Part shown: positions 1 to 9,084 of the stretch, one piece after another
Layout of the letters: every line of letters begins with the position of its first letter
Position numbering within the stretch: position 1 is the stretch's first letter
Source: an uncultured bacterium
GTDB lineage: Bacteria; Cyanobacteriota; Vampirovibrionia; Gastranaerophilales; Gastranaerophilaceae
Direction: 5' to 3'
Assembly (NCBI GenBank): GCA_902792085.1
Contig: CADAYE010000026.1
Location: 1 to 46,318, forward strand
Length of the DNA: 46,318 nucleotides
Made by a program: the position numbers and the translations under genes
Notes under the pieces: generated by a model
The model's input: only the letters and a program-made list of their open reading frames with translations
Told to the model about the DNA's origin: nothing
The model's database searches: none

Positions 1-357
1 GCAAAAGTTGTACTGACCGCCTGCGAGTGTATCGCTTTTGCAAGTTGAATCATCATTGACTTGAGTTAAGAGTGAATAATCTAAATCATACTGAGCCTGC
101 GCACCAATTGCAGCCTGATTTAATGTTGAAAGTGATTTTTTAAACTGTGTTGTAAACTTTTTACTGTTTGAATTTTGTATCAAAAGAGGTATAGTAAGCG
201 CCGCTACTACCCCGATGATGCCAATAGTAATAATTATTTCTGCGAGAGTAAATGCTTTTTTAAGATACTTTGTCAATCCTGAAATACCGTCACGGAGATG
301 TTTTTCATCTCCTACAAAGTTAGAAAGGTTATTATTACAGGATTTTAGCATACTCAT
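1..357 (-). CDS. Type IV prepilin-like protein, 3' end beyond the window
   Basis: This frame is open from an ATG at 357 to the window edge (119 codons), so the C-terminus is missing. A class III prepilin signature starts at about residue 33: KKA followed by FTLAE, with the conserved Glu at position 5 of the mature protein, then a hydrophobic helix ending in ALTIPLLIQN. Proteins of this type are cleaved by a prepilin peptidase and form pili or pseudopili. The residue before the scissile bond is Ala instead of the usual Gly. The leader is unusually long (about 35 residues) and hydrophilic. An ATG two codons downstream would not shorten it much. The body is Gln/Ser/Asp-rich, as in the two other prepilins in this window. 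Confidence 0.8.
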   Translation of the reverse strand, partial: MSMLKSCNNNLSNFVGDEKHLRDGISGLTKYLKKAFTLAEIIITIGIIGVVAALTIPLLIQNSNSKKFTTQFKKSLSTLNQAAIGAQAQYDLDYSLLTQVNDDSTCKSDTLAGGQYNFC

Positions 358-443
358 AACTCTTATAAAATATAATGTTTATTTTTTAATTATTTATGTT
401 TTGTAAGGTTTTGTCAAGAGTCATTTTTACAAAGAACAATCAA

Positions 444-1673
444 TTATTCATATCTCAATGCATCAATAGGATTAAGAAGTGAGGCTTTATACGCTGGATA
501 ATACCCAAACCCCACCCCAATAGCTGCCGAAAATCCAAGTGAAAGCATTATAGAAGACAGAGTAATAGCAATATTCATGCCGGCAAGCGTATGCATCAAA
601 TTTGCCCCTATTATTCCGACAAACACCCCGACTAATCCTCCTGAAATTGACAGTAAAAATGATTCAATCAAAAACTGAAAACGAATATCGGATGCCTTTG
701 CACCAATAGCCATACGAATACCAATTTCTTTTGTTCTTTCTGTAACCGACACAAGCATAATATTCATAATTCCAATACCGCCGACAATTAAAGAAACACC
801 TGCAATAGCACCAAGCAAAAGCGACATGGTTTTAGTCGCAGATTTGATTGTTTCCTGCATTTCTGCAAGATTACGAATTTCAAAATCATTATCCTGTTTT
901 GCGCCTATATGATGTCGTGATTTTAAAATTTCTTCTATATCTTCCTGCGCAACTTTTATTACATCATCATTTTGCGCTTTTACGGAAATCATATTAACAG
1001 TTCCCGGGAAATCAGTGCCAAAGACTTTGCGCTGCGCTGTTGTAATGGGAATAAAAACCAAATCATCCTGATCTTGTCCCATACCGCTTGAACCTTTACT
1101 TTTCAAAAGTCCGATAACTTTAAAAGGAATATTACCTATTCTTATAGTTTTTCCTATAGGGTCAACATCACCAAAAAGTTCTGTTGAAACAGTTTGACCG
1201 ATTACTGCGACCTTTGTTCCGTTTTTTGTATCATCCGGCAAAAAACCTCTGCCCGAATCTATCTCATAGTTTCGTATCATAAAATATGCCATTGTCGTAC
1301 CTGCAATAGAGGTTGACCAGTTTTGATTACCGTAAGTGACCTGTTTCCCTTCTGCGCTATAAGGTGCAACAGCAAGAACTCCTCTTGCTTTTTCTTCAAT
1401 CGCCTGAGCATCTTTCATTGTCAATGTCGGTTTTGAACCCGCTCCCATTCTTACTCCGCCTGATTTTGCAGATGCAGAACGTATCATAAGAAGATTACTT
1501 CCCATTGATTCCATATCTTTAGCAATTTTTTTACTTGCACCGGAGCCCACAGCAAGCATAATAATTACCGCACTGACACCAATAATTATACCCAAACTCG
1601 TAAGCATTGAGCGCATTTTGTTTATCTTTAGTGATGTCGTAGACATCTTTAATATTGATTTAAAATCAAGCAT
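444..1673 (-). CDS. MacB-type ABC transporter permease (FtsX superfamily)
   Basis: This 409-residue permease has the MacB/FtsX layout: one transmembrane helix near residues 20-45, a large extracytoplasmic MacB-PCD domain (about 50-270), then three helices between about 285 and 405. The segment before the second helix, rich in Gly and Leu and followed by MLVSVTERTKEIGIRMAIGA, is the typical FtsX core. Unlike E. coli MacB, the ATPase is a separate protein encoded just upstream. The start follows that gene's stop by one base and has an AGGGA Shine-Dalgarno. It is the last gene of the leftward efflux operon with TolC-like, MacA-like and DUF3137 proteins. The likely role is a mechanotransmission exporter of peptides, lipids or drugs. 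The substrate cannot be read from sequence. Confidence 0.9.
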   Translation of the reverse strand: MLDFKSILKMSTTSLKINKMRSMLTSLGIIIGVSAVIIMLAVGSGASKKIAKDMESMGSNLLMIRSASAKSGGVRMGAGSKPTLTMKDAQAIEEKARGVLAVAPYSAEGKQVTYGNQNWSTSIAGTTMAYFMIRNYEIDSGRGFLPDDTKNGTKVAVIGQTVSTELFGDVDPIGKTIRIGNIPFKVIGLLKSKGSSGMGQDQDDLVFIPITTAQRKVFGTDFPGTVNMISVKAQNDDVIKVAQEDIEEILKSRHHIGAKQDNDFEIRNLAEMQETIKSATKTMSLLLGAIAGVSLIVGGIGIMNIMLVSVTERTKEIGIRMAIGAKASDIRFQFLIESFLLSISGGLVGVFVGIIGANLMHTLAGMNIAITLSSIMLSLGFSAAIGVGFGYYPAYKASLLNPIDALRYE

Positions 1674-1674
1674 T

Positions 1675-2391
1675 TTAAGTTTCCCTTGTTCGTTGTTTTA
1701 GCCATTGAGGTTTTGGTAAATCAAGTACAATTTTACCGTCTTTGAATTTCACTACCCTTTGAGTGTACTCTGCAATATCTGGTTCGTGAGTGACAAGCAC
1801 GATTGTTTTACCCAATTTTTCATTGAGCGACACAAAAAATTCCATTACCTCAATGCTTGTTTTAGTATCAAGGTTTCCTGTCGGTTCATCGGCGAGAATT
1901 AAAGGAGCATCGTTGACAAGTGCCCTTGCTATTGCAACACGCTGCTGCTGACCACCTGACATCTGATTTGGCATGTGATCTTCTCTATTTTTTAAACCAA
2001 CAATTTCAAGTGCTTTGCGCCCTCTTTCGATTCTCTCCTTTTCAGGAATACCTTTATAAATCATAGGCAAACATACATTATCTAATGCAGAAGTCCTTGA
2101 TATAAGGTTAAACCCCTGAAAGACAAATCCCATTTTTTCGCAGCGAATCATTGCAAGACTATCGGAATCAAGATGTAACATGTCTTGCCCATCAAGATAA
2201 TACTCCCCTGAATTTGGTTTGTCCAAAGTGCCGAGCATATTCATAAAAGTTGATTTACCGGAACCTGATGCTCCCATTATCGCAACAAATTCACCCTGCT
2301 TAACGCTTAACGATACATCATCTAAAGCGTTAAAAGATTCTTCACCTGTTGAATATGTTTTTATTGCGTGTCTTACTTCTATTAAATTCAT
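1675..2391 (-). CDS. MacB/LolD-type ABC transporter ATP-binding protein
   Basis: This is the ATPase partner of the adjoining permease. It has Walker A GASGSGKST, a Q-loop, signature MSGGQQQR, Walker B LILADEPTGNLD and an H-loop in VTHEPD, so it should be catalytically complete. The open frame extends 13 codons further upstream, but those codons overlap the preceding gene. The ATG at 2391 (MNLIEVRHAIKTY) starts one base after the DUF3137 gene stop and has an AGGA Shine-Dalgarno about 8 bases upstream, so it is preferred. It gives 238 residues, normal for the family. It should power the MacA-TolC linked exporter. Confidence 0.9.
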   Translation of the reverse strand: MNLIEVRHAIKTYSTGEESFNALDDVSLSVKQGEFVAIMGASGSGKSTFMNMLGTLDKPNSGEYYLDGQDMLHLDSDSLAMIRCEKMGFVFQGFNLISRTSALDNVCLPMIYKGIPEKERIERGRKALEIVGLKNREDHMPNQMSGGQQQRVAIARALVNDAPLILADEPTGNLDTKTSIEVMEFFVSLNEKLGKTIVLVTHEPDIAEYTQRVVKFKDGKIVLDLPKPQWLKQRTRET

Positions 2392-2392
2392 T

Positions 2393-3481
2393 TTACAGTC
2401 CTGTCTTTTCAGATAGTTTGAAATAATCAATCATATTATATATTGCCATAATTTCATCATAAAATTCTTTTACTTTCTTTTTATCCAAAAGTGAACGATG
2501 AAAATCACCAAGTTCAAACAAATCTTTTGGGGTTGAAATAGCAAAAACAATTTTATCATCAAAAAATGCGCATTTAATTTTTTTAGTTCCGAATGACGTT
2601 CTCAAGTTATTTAAACGCTCCATAAATGAAGGAGTAATTAAATACCTTGCTTCAATCTGATTTTGAGAATATACACTGAAGCGTTTATCAAAATTCAAAT
2701 CCTCAAGTTTTACACTACTCAATTTACGACGCTTCATAATAAAATCGTAAACTATATATAATAATAAACCTATACCTATAAACAACATCCACCTGCTGGA
2801 AGAATCAAAATAACCTGTCCACAAGAGAGGAAGAACTACAAGTATAGTATACCAAGATGCAGGATTATAGTTTCTTATACTATTATCACCTTTAGTAGTA
2901 ACAATGGTATGAGCCTGAATATCTTTATTTGAAGCAAAACTCAATATTACCCCCTTAAAAACAGGAAATACCATTTTACGTTTACCTTCGACAATATATA
3001 ACATCTCAGTTTCTGATACAGAAAAATCAGTTTGCTTATATACACCTGTGAATTTATCATCATAAGAAATTCTGTTAAAGGCTCCAAATAACTGACTTTG
3101 GCGAATCAAAAACTCATCAACTTCGCTATAACCCCAATCCAGAGTGCCAAAGCATTTCTTGAGCATATTATTACAACGCTGTTTTAACCCATTTTTAAAT
3201 TTTTTCTTATAATGATAGGGTATCCAACTTATAAAAAACACAAAACCAATTACAATTATTGCCGTAATAGCAGTGCTATATTGGGATTCCCAGAAGCCTC
3301 TTATTTCACTAAAAATATAAAATATAAGTCCGACAACAATAACTACAGCAATTTCAATCATAATACATTTGTTAAAAATTGCCTGCCTGAATAATTCGTA
3401 TCTTTTTAAAACAGGAAGCATCTGCGATTTGTATAGAGTATTAAAATCTGATTTTATATCCGCATTTATACTTTTTATCAT
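2393..3481 (-). CDS. DUF3137-family membrane protein within the efflux operon
   Basis: This 362-residue protein has two adjacent transmembrane helices (about residues 38-60 and 68-90) and a second hydrophobic pair near 210-245. The cytosolic parts contain the phrases YKQTDFSVSETEM, FKGVILSF and QIEARYLITPSFMERL, which I recognise as DUF3137 hallmarks. The family has no known function. It sits between the MacA-like adaptor and the MacB-like ATPase, 15 bases after the adaptor gene and one base before the ATPase start, so it is probably co-translated with the exporter. It may be an accessory subunit or quality-control partner, but that is inference from position only. Confidence 0.75.
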   Translation of the reverse strand: MIKSINADIKSDFNTLYKSQMLPVLKRYELFRQAIFNKCIMIEIAVVIVVGLIFYIFSEIRGFWESQYSTAITAIIVIGFVFFISWIPYHYKKKFKNGLKQRCNNMLKKCFGTLDWGYSEVDEFLIRQSQLFGAFNRISYDDKFTGVYKQTDFSVSETEMLYIVEGKRKMVFPVFKGVILSFASNKDIQAHTIVTTKGDNSIRNYNPASWYTILVVLPLLWTGYFDSSSRWMLFIGIGLLLYIVYDFIMKRRKLSSVKLEDLNFDKRFSVYSQNQIEARYLITPSFMERLNNLRTSFGTKKIKCAFFDDKIVFAISTPKDLFELGDFHRSLLDKKKVKEFYDEIMAIYNMIDYFKLSEKTGL

Positions 3482-3496
3482 CTGAACCTCCTTTTA

Positions 3497-4690
3497 TTAA
3501 AACATTCCCGGAGGTCCGCCACGGCGTCTGCCCTGCATTGGAGTTTTACCGCCAGTTTTACCTGTTGAGCCGACTATAATTTTATCCCCGACTCTCAGTT
3601 TGTTTGTAATTATCTGAACATTTGAATCATCACTTGCACCTTCTTTAACAGGTATTCTTACGGGCTCTTTGCCCTCTAAAATCCAGACCCCTTGCTCTTT
3701 ATACTTTCTGCCCGAAGTTTCGGGAGAATATTTTAAAGCAACCGACGGAACACAAAGTACATTTTTATTTTGACTTGTTATAATAGAAACATTTGCTGTC
3801 ATTCCCGGTTTTAGTTTCAAATCTTCGTTATCAACACTTACAATAACCGTATAAGTAACGACATTAGAAGTAGTTGTCGAATTCAGACGAACTTGTGTAA
3901 CTTTTCCGTGAAAAGTCGAATCAGGATAACCGTCAAGACTGTATTCGGCAAATTGGCCTTCTTTTACCCTGCCAATATCTGCTTCTGACACATTTACTTC
4001 TATCTGCATCTTTTTTAAATCCTGAGCGATTGTAAAAAGTTCTGGAGCCTGAAAACTTGCAGCAACCGGCTGACCTACATCGACAGCTCGCTTGATAATT
4101 GTTCCGTCCACAGGAGCAATTATTTTTGTATAACCAAGATTTGTTTTTGATGTATTCAAACTCGCTCTTGCTTGCGAGATTGATGCCCTTTGCGCTCCAA
4201 CAGATGCTTTTTTTGCAAGATATTCACTTTCCGCTTTATCAAGTTCGCTTCGCGCAATAAAATTTTTATCATACAAATTTTTATATCTCTGATAAGTTTT
4301 TTGAGCATAAACCATTTCGGCATTAAGCCTTGCAAGATTTGCCTCGGCATTATTTATTTGTGCGAGATTTTGATCTACCTGCGCCTGAAATGTCGCAGGG
4401 TCAATCTGCGCCAAAAGTTGCCCTTTTTTGACTTCACTATTATAATCAACATAAATTTCTTTCATCAAACCTGATACAGTTGAACCCACACTAACGATAT
4501 TTACAGGATTTATCGTGCCTGATGCCTCAACCACCTGCGTAATCGTACATCTTTCAAGTTCTTTTGTCTGATACTGAACTTTATTGCCCTGATTTAAAAA
4601 GAAATATCCTGCAAAAGCCAAAACAATAACCGCAGGAATTATTATTTTCTTTTTAGACGCAAGTTCTTTAATCTTATTTTTTATGTCCAT
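3497..4690 (-). CDS. MacA/HlyD-type periplasmic adaptor (membrane fusion protein)
   Basis: This 397-residue protein has an N-terminal signal-anchor (about residues 15-33), then a biotinyl-lipoyl half (SVGSTVSGLMKEIYVDYNSE), an alpha-helical hairpin rich in Ala, Gln and Asn (about 100-170), the second lipoyl half (IIAPVDGTIIKRAVDVGQPV) and a beta-barrel domain. The C-terminus is the Gly/Arg/Pro-rich RRRGGPPGMF tail often seen in MacA. It should bridge the inner-membrane MacB-like pump to the TolC-like channel. Its start overlaps the 3' end of the TolC-like gene by 17 bases, which points to translational coupling. Confidence 0.9.
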   Translation of the reverse strand: MDIKNKIKELASKKKIIIPAVIVLAFAGYFFLNQGNKVQYQTKELERCTITQVVEASGTINPVNIVSVGSTVSGLMKEIYVDYNSEVKKGQLLAQIDPATFQAQVDQNLAQINNAEANLARLNAEMVYAQKTYQRYKNLYDKNFIARSELDKAESEYLAKKASVGAQRASISQARASLNTSKTNLGYTKIIAPVDGTIIKRAVDVGQPVAASFQAPELFTIAQDLKKMQIEVNVSEADIGRVKEGQFAEYSLDGYPDSTFHGKVTQVRLNSTTTSNVVTYTVIVSVDNEDLKLKPGMTANVSIITSQNKNVLCVPSVALKYSPETSGRKYKEQGVWILEGKEPVRIPVKEGASDDSNVQIITNKLRVGDKIIVGSTGKTGGKTPMQGRRRGGPPGMF

Positions 4691-6194
4691 TTTTCTTTAC
4701 CTCTAATGTTTTTGTAACCTTTTGCGGATAAGATATTACACTTTCCAAATTCGCAAGTGCTACGTTATATAAATATATTGAATTTATGTAAGAATGTTGT
4801 GCATTGTTATAATTGAGTTTTGCAGTTTGCAATTCAAGATAATCACTCAAACCTACATAATAACGACCTTCTGCAAGTTCATAGTTTTCTCTTGTCTGAC
4901 GAACTTTTACAGCCTGCAAAGGTATTTGTTTTGCAAGTTGAACAACATTAATATAAGCATTTTGAACCTGAAAATATATATCATCTTCAAGTTTTTTCAA
5001 AGTGATTTTTGCAATATCAAGATGATATTTCCCTGCATCAACCCTGTTTTTTTGCGCCATAATATTCAGACTGCTTGAAAGATTTACCCCGACATTAATT
5101 GTGTTTGAAGTAGTCGCTGCGCTGGAATCTCTAAGTCCGTAGCCTGCATTTGCGGTTATGGCAGGATAAAAATTGCGTTTGATAAATAGCAAATTTTCAT
5201 CAATTGCATCAACGGTCGATTTATATGCCTTTAAATCTGCACGATTCTTATTTGCCATTTTAAGACATTCTTCAAAACTGTACGGGAATTTTTCAATTTG
5301 ATAATCAGTCAAAAGTTCAAGTTTTTCAATTTCTGATGTCAATTTAGCATCAGAAACACCGACAGGAGTTTTGCTTGACTCTTTATCATCAATTTTATGG
5401 AACTTTGTCAAATCAACAGGTGCAACAACGTCGGTTAAATTGACCCCGAAAAATGCTTCAATAGAATAATTGGGCGCATCAACAAGATACATTGAGTTAT
5501 TCAGATTAACAAGTGCATTTTGATATGCGTTTTCGGAATCTATAAGTTTAATTTTTGAATCGCTTAATGTAACTTCGGAATTTACGAGGTCAATTTTTGA
5601 TTTAAGACCTTCGTCAAAATATGCTTTTGTGCGTAGATAATTGCGCTCATTTATATCAACATAAGCCTGATTAATTAACACACTTGCTCTTGCAGCGAGT
5701 ACCTTGTAATATTTTTGTTTTACATCAAAGGTTACCTGTCTTACATCATCATAGAAAGTGTATTCATCTGCTATAAGATAAAATTTTTGCATTTTGATTT
5801 GGGCATAAGTTTTGCCAAAATCAAATAAGAGCATGTTTAGAGTGGCATTAAGATTGAATGAATTTATATCGGATGTCCTTGAACTAATTTTTGTATCGGT
5901 AAAATCATAACCCGCACCGATTCCTATTGTCGGGAAAAATTGAGATTTGGCGATATTCACATCTGTTTTGGTAATCCAGTAATCATATTGAGCGGTACGA
6001 ATTTCCGGACTGTTATTAAGCGCAATAGCGATACAATCGTTCAAAGATAAAACAGAGCCTTTTTTTACTTTTATAATTTGCGCTTCTGATTGTTCAATTT
6101 TTGGGGTCGGATCGTCTTCAATAGCCATAACCGGCGCAGAAAGAACAAATGCGCTTAGTAAAATAAGTGTAGCAATTTTTTTATATTTATTCAA
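4674..6194 (-). CDS. TolC-family outer-membrane efflux protein
   Basis: This 506-residue protein has a signal peptide (MNKYKKIATLILLSAFVLSA, cleavage near MA-IEDD) and the internally duplicated TolC organisation: LNDCIAIALNNSPEIRTAQYD at the start of repeat one and FEECLKMANKNRADLKAYKS at the start of repeat two, each followed by long helices. It implies a diderm cell envelope. The start is TTG: no in-frame ATG fits, and AAAAGG lies about 8 bases upstream. It is the first gene of the efflux operon, so its upstream gap (6195-6304) should carry the operon promoter. Confidence 0.9.
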   Translation of the reverse strand: MNKYKKIATLILLSAFVLSAPVMAIEDDPTPKIEQSEAQIIKVKKGSVLSLNDCIAIALNNSPEIRTAQYDYWITKTDVNIAKSQFFPTIGIGAGYDFTDTKISSRTSDINSFNLNATLNMLLFDFGKTYAQIKMQKFYLIADEYTFYDDVRQVTFDVKQKYYKVLAARASVLINQAYVDINERNYLRTKAYFDEGLKSKIDLVNSEVTLSDSKIKLIDSENAYQNALVNLNNSMYLVDAPNYSIEAFFGVNLTDVVAPVDLTKFHKIDDKESSKTPVGVSDAKLTSEIEKLELLTDYQIEKFPYSFEECLKMANKNRADLKAYKSTVDAIDENLLFIKRNFYPAITANAGYGLRDSSAATTSNTINVGVNLSSSLNIMAQKNRVDAGKYHLDIAKITLKKLEDDIYFQVQNAYINVVQLAKQIPLQAVKVRQTRENYELAEGRYYVGLSDYLELQTAKLNYNNAQHSYINSIYLYNVALANLESVISYPQKVTKTLEVKKNGHKK

Positions 6195-6304
6195 AATTAT
6201 ACCTTTTCCATCTTACATTTTTATAACGATTAAAACATAATTTTGTTCATTTTTGGTCATATAAACAGAGTAAAATAGAATTTTGATAAAGACAAAAAAA
6301 ATAC

Positions 6305-6332
6305 TTGCAAAATTTTTTTTTGCATGTATGAT
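6305..6332 (+). promoter_or_regulatory. Sigma70-like promoter for tRNA-Gly
   Basis: TTGCAA at 6305-6310 and TATGAT at 6327-6332 are separated by 16 bases, with a TG dinucleotide just before the -10 box (extended -10). The -10 ends 19 bases before the tRNA, so initiation would fall a few bases upstream of the mature 5' end. This is a sequence match only. Confidence 0.5.
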
Positions 6333-6351
6333 GGTTGAGTGAATTGAATAA

Positions 6352-6426
6352 GCGGGGGTAATTCAGTGGTAGAATGCCTCCTTGCCAAGGAGGATGTCGC
6401 GAGTTCGAGCCTCGTCTCCCGCTCCA
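6352..6426 (+). tRNA. tRNA-Gly(GCC)
   Basis: A full cloverleaf is visible: acceptor GCGGGGG pairs with CTCCCGC (one G-T), the anticodon loop CTTGCCAA gives GCC, the T loop is GTTCGAG, the discriminator is T, and CCA is encoded at 6424-6426. The other complete tRNAs in this window do not encode CCA. The 3' 64 bases are also the antisense 3' end of the serine recombinase gene, so this tRNA is the probable integration site of the island to its right. Confidence 0.95.
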
Positions 6427-7880
6427 TAATTAACAAAACGATTATTTAATAAATAATTAAACACGGAAGTAAGCACTACGCTTACTTCTTTGTCTTTATA
6501 GATAAAGTTCGAACCTAACATTTTTAAGATTGCACGTTTTTTCTTTGGAGAAGCAGCCAAAAACTCTCTACGAGCGTGTTTGCAGAAGTTTTCCAATAAG
6601 TTCGAACCTTCATCAAAATTTCGGGATGCGTTGTTCATTGCTTGTAAATTTTCAACAAGTTTGTCTTTTTCGTCATGCCATTGATTATGTTTTTGTAACC
6701 ATTCTTCTTGGGTTATATTTCCATCTAATTTATCCGTATATAAATTATCCAATCTTGTTTGAAGCCTTGATATCTGTTTTTTAGTTTCTTCCAGACTTAC
6801 TTCTTCGTAATCAGATTTCATAAGCCGTATTTCTTTAACTGCCTTCTTAATTTCTTCAAATAACCCTTTGTCAGGATCAGGCAACTTATCAATCAATTCT
6901 AAAAATACTTCATCAAGTTTTTCTTCTCTTATATAATCTTTTTTGCACGTTCCACCACGTTTTCCTGTACAATGGTAATAAACATATTTCCCCTTTTTGA
7001 GTTCTGCTGTTAATTGACAGCCACAATGACCGCATTTAATTAATCCTGAATATGCAAATTCTATATCGTGACTTCTTGATTTACTGTCATTAAACATTTT
7101 TTGTACACGATTAAAAGTTTCTAAATCAATAATTGGAGTATGTTTACCTTGATATATGACACCTTTTATTTTCATTTTACCAATATAAAATACATCTTTT
7201 AAAACAAATAATAATCGGGGTTTTGAGTATGGTCTGCCTTTGTGGTTAAATCCTTCTTCAAACAGTTTAGTTCTTAATTCTTCAACAGAATATGCTCCTG
7301 TTGCATATAAATCAAACAAACGTTTTACAAATTTTGCTTTTTGTTCATCTATAAAAATTTCTTTTTTCTTTGTGTTTGTATCTTTCGCGTTATAATATCC
7401 AACTGGAGCTTTATGAGGATATCCGCCTTCTTTAATCTTTTCTTCTCTGCCTTTAAGCACTTCTTCTCTCAAATTATCAAGATAATTCTTTGCAAGTAAG
7501 ACTTTAAAACCATGTACAAGTTTTTCATGACTTGTTGCATTTTTGCTTAAAATAACATTTTCTTTCACTAAGTGTATTGTTAAATCAAAATTTTGCGATA
7601 AATCTTCTAATACCACATAGTCTCTGAAATTTCTGTATATTCTGTCAGTTTTTTCAACAAAAAGATCTTTGATATTATTCTCTTTTATGTATGCAAGCAT
7701 CTCATTATAAACTTTTCGACCTTCTTTTCCACCAGATTTATTCTCTTCAAAAATTTTGTCAATTTTAATATCAGTTCTTTTGGAATAATTTTTAAACAGT
7801 TCTTTTTGAGCAGGAATAGAAAAACCTGAATCTTCTTGCTTTTTTGATGATACTCTTGCGTATGCTACTGCTAATTTCAT
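6363..7880 (-). CDS. Large serine recombinase (integrase) abutting tRNA-Gly
   Basis: This is a 505-residue site-specific recombinase. The N-terminal resolvase domain has YARVSSKKQ, with Ser11 as the expected nucleophile, and the Arg motif DRIYRNFRDY. A recombinase domain follows (about 150-265), then a zinc ribbon CGHCGCQL with YYHCTGKRGGTCKK (about 283-315) and a coiled-coil region (about 340-420). The start is supported by TAGGAT about 8 bases upstream. The last 21 or so codons (NYGAGDEARTRD onward) are the antisense of tRNA-Gly, and the stop lies inside the tRNA. In this integrated state the chromosome supplies the C-terminus. The enzyme probably moves the accessory island at about 6.4-15 kb. 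I could not find the partner attachment site in the window. Confidence 0.92.
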   Translation of the reverse strand: MKLAVAYARVSSKKQEDSGFSIPAQKELFKNYSKRTDIKIDKIFEENKSGGKEGRKVYNEMLAYIKENNIKDLFVEKTDRIYRNFRDYVVLEDLSQNFDLTIHLVKENVILSKNATSHEKLVHGFKVLLAKNYLDNLREEVLKGREEKIKEGGYPHKAPVGYYNAKDTNTKKKEIFIDEQKAKFVKRLFDLYATGAYSVEELRTKLFEEGFNHKGRPYSKPRLLFVLKDVFYIGKMKIKGVIYQGKHTPIIDLETFNRVQKMFNDSKSRSHDIEFAYSGLIKCGHCGCQLTAELKKGKYVYYHCTGKRGGTCKKDYIREEKLDEVFLELIDKLPDPDKGLFEEIKKAVKEIRLMKSDYEEVSLEETKKQISRLQTRLDNLYTDKLDGNITQEEWLQKHNQWHDEKDKLVENLQAMNNASRNFDEGSNLLENFCKHARREFLAASPKKKRAILKMLGSNFIYKDKEVSVVLTSVFNYLLNNRFVNYGAGDEARTRDILLGKEAFYH

Positions 7881-7917
7881 ATGAATATCCTACCATAAAT
7901 TTTATATATTAGTCCCT

Positions 7918-8157
7918 TCAAGAACAGATTTGAATAATATTAGTGTAGAAATTTACTATTTTCTCACGTGTAATCTGCTCTTGTTCCGTTGGTTGTATGA
8001 GTTTTAATCTTAATTTTGTTGTTGGTTTAAAAGAAACTACTTTATCAGGAGTTTTATTTTTAACAGCGAAAGAATATTCATCTGATAAACCTGATGAATA
8101 AACTAATTCATTATTTTGAATTTTGTTATTTAATTCTTTCGCTTTCTTATTCGACAT
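7918..8157 (-). CDS. Small hypothetical protein of the island
   Basis: A 79-residue, Lys/Glu-rich, probably soluble protein with no motif I recognise. It begins MSNKKAKELNNKIQNN. An AGGT sequence about 4-7 bases before the ATG is a weak Shine-Dalgarno. It lies between the recombinase and the DnaC-like gene on the same strand, where excisionase or replication-control proteins are often found. Nothing in the sequence establishes either role. Confidence 0.5.
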   Translation of the reverse strand: MSNKKAKELNNKIQNNELVYSSGLSDEYSFAVKNKTPDKVVSFKPTTKLRLKLIQPTEQEQITREKIVNFYTNIIQICS

Positions 8158-8281
8158 TGTTACCTAATTTTTCACTTCGTAATTGCCATACATATAAATT
8201 ATTGATAATAATTATAATTTTCCCCCAAAATATACTGAGGATAAAAGTCCTCAGCATAATCGGGTGTAGTCGGCAGGAGAT

Positions 8282-9040
8282 TTAAAATTCACCATTTTTG
8301 TTCGTTTCAATTTTCTGCTTGTTGGGCTTGTGCATCTTTGTAATTCTTAGGTGTTCACAAGTTTGTAATTGTTGATATATGATGTTCCCTAGTACAGTTT
8401 GAGGGTTATTAACCTCCAACCCTGCAAAAACATTTGCTTTTTCGTTTCTGAAACGTGAATTTATAATAGAGCCAATTATATTTTTGGCTGTATCATTAAG
8501 GGTAAACAGCGTTATATCATCCCATACAACTAAATCGATACGTTTAAGGATATCTATTTTTTTGCGAAATTCATCTGAATTTCGAACACTATATACATCA
8601 ATGTCCATTGCAAACTCTGGTACATTGACATATTTTCCTCGACCTTCATCAGGCGGAGCCCAACAGGACATTTGCCAAAAATACCCATACAAGAATTTGA
8701 ATAGAATTGTGCTCTTTGCACATTGCATATGCGGACTTGTAATCAAGAGGTTATTGCCTTTTCTTACGAATTCTTCAATATTACTCTTAATTTCTTTTAT
8801 TCGCTGAAAAGTCTGAAGGTCTTCTTTTTGTGGTTTTAGCTTTTGTACAGCAAGCTTAATGCACTCAGAATCACTATTTCTGGTTAAATCTTTAAAAATT
8901 TTATATGGAACACATTTTTCTTTACATTCTGGGTGATTTAGAGCCTTGGAACAATATTCATGTTCATTGTTTGGACGATATTCGTCGCATAATCCTGCTA
9001 GGTGTCTTGGGCATTCTAATGTTTTTGCATAATTTGTCAT
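8282..9040 (-). CDS. DnaC/IstB-like AAA+ ATPase with a Cys-rich N-terminus
   Basis: This 252-residue protein opens with five cysteines (C10, C18, C30, C39, C43) and a His that could bind zinc, then an AAA+ core. The P-loop is atypical, SPHMQCAKST: the Lys-Ser-Thr end is kept but the glycines are replaced. Walker B is clear, DLVVWDDI. The layout and the neighbouring winged-helix gene match helicase-loader/primosome pairs of phages and conjugative elements. AAGGAG precedes the ATG. It probably loads the replicative helicase onto the island's origin. Weak ATP binding is possible given the altered P-loop. Confidence 0.65.
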   Translation of the reverse strand: MTNYAKTLECPRHLAGLCDEYRPNNEHEYCSKALNHPECKEKCVPYKIFKDLTRNSDSECIKLAVQKLKPQKEDLQTFQRIKEIKSNIEEFVRKGNNLLITSPHMQCAKSTILFKFLYGYFWQMSCWAPPDEGRGKYVNVPEFAMDIDVYSVRNSDEFRKKIDILKRIDLVVWDDITLFTLNDTAKNIIGSIINSRFRNEKANVFAGLEVNNPQTVLGNIIYQQLQTCEHLRITKMHKPNKQKIETNKNGEF

Positions 9041-9084
9041 TTTCTTTTCTCCTTTATTCTTTAATTTCTACAATTCAAAATCAT

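Noticed and set aside
8282-9040. IstB helper of an IS21 transposon.
   Set aside because: It is paired with a winged-helix initiator rather than an IstA transposase, has a Cys-rich head and lies far from the TGTCC-rich repeats, so a replication loader fits better.
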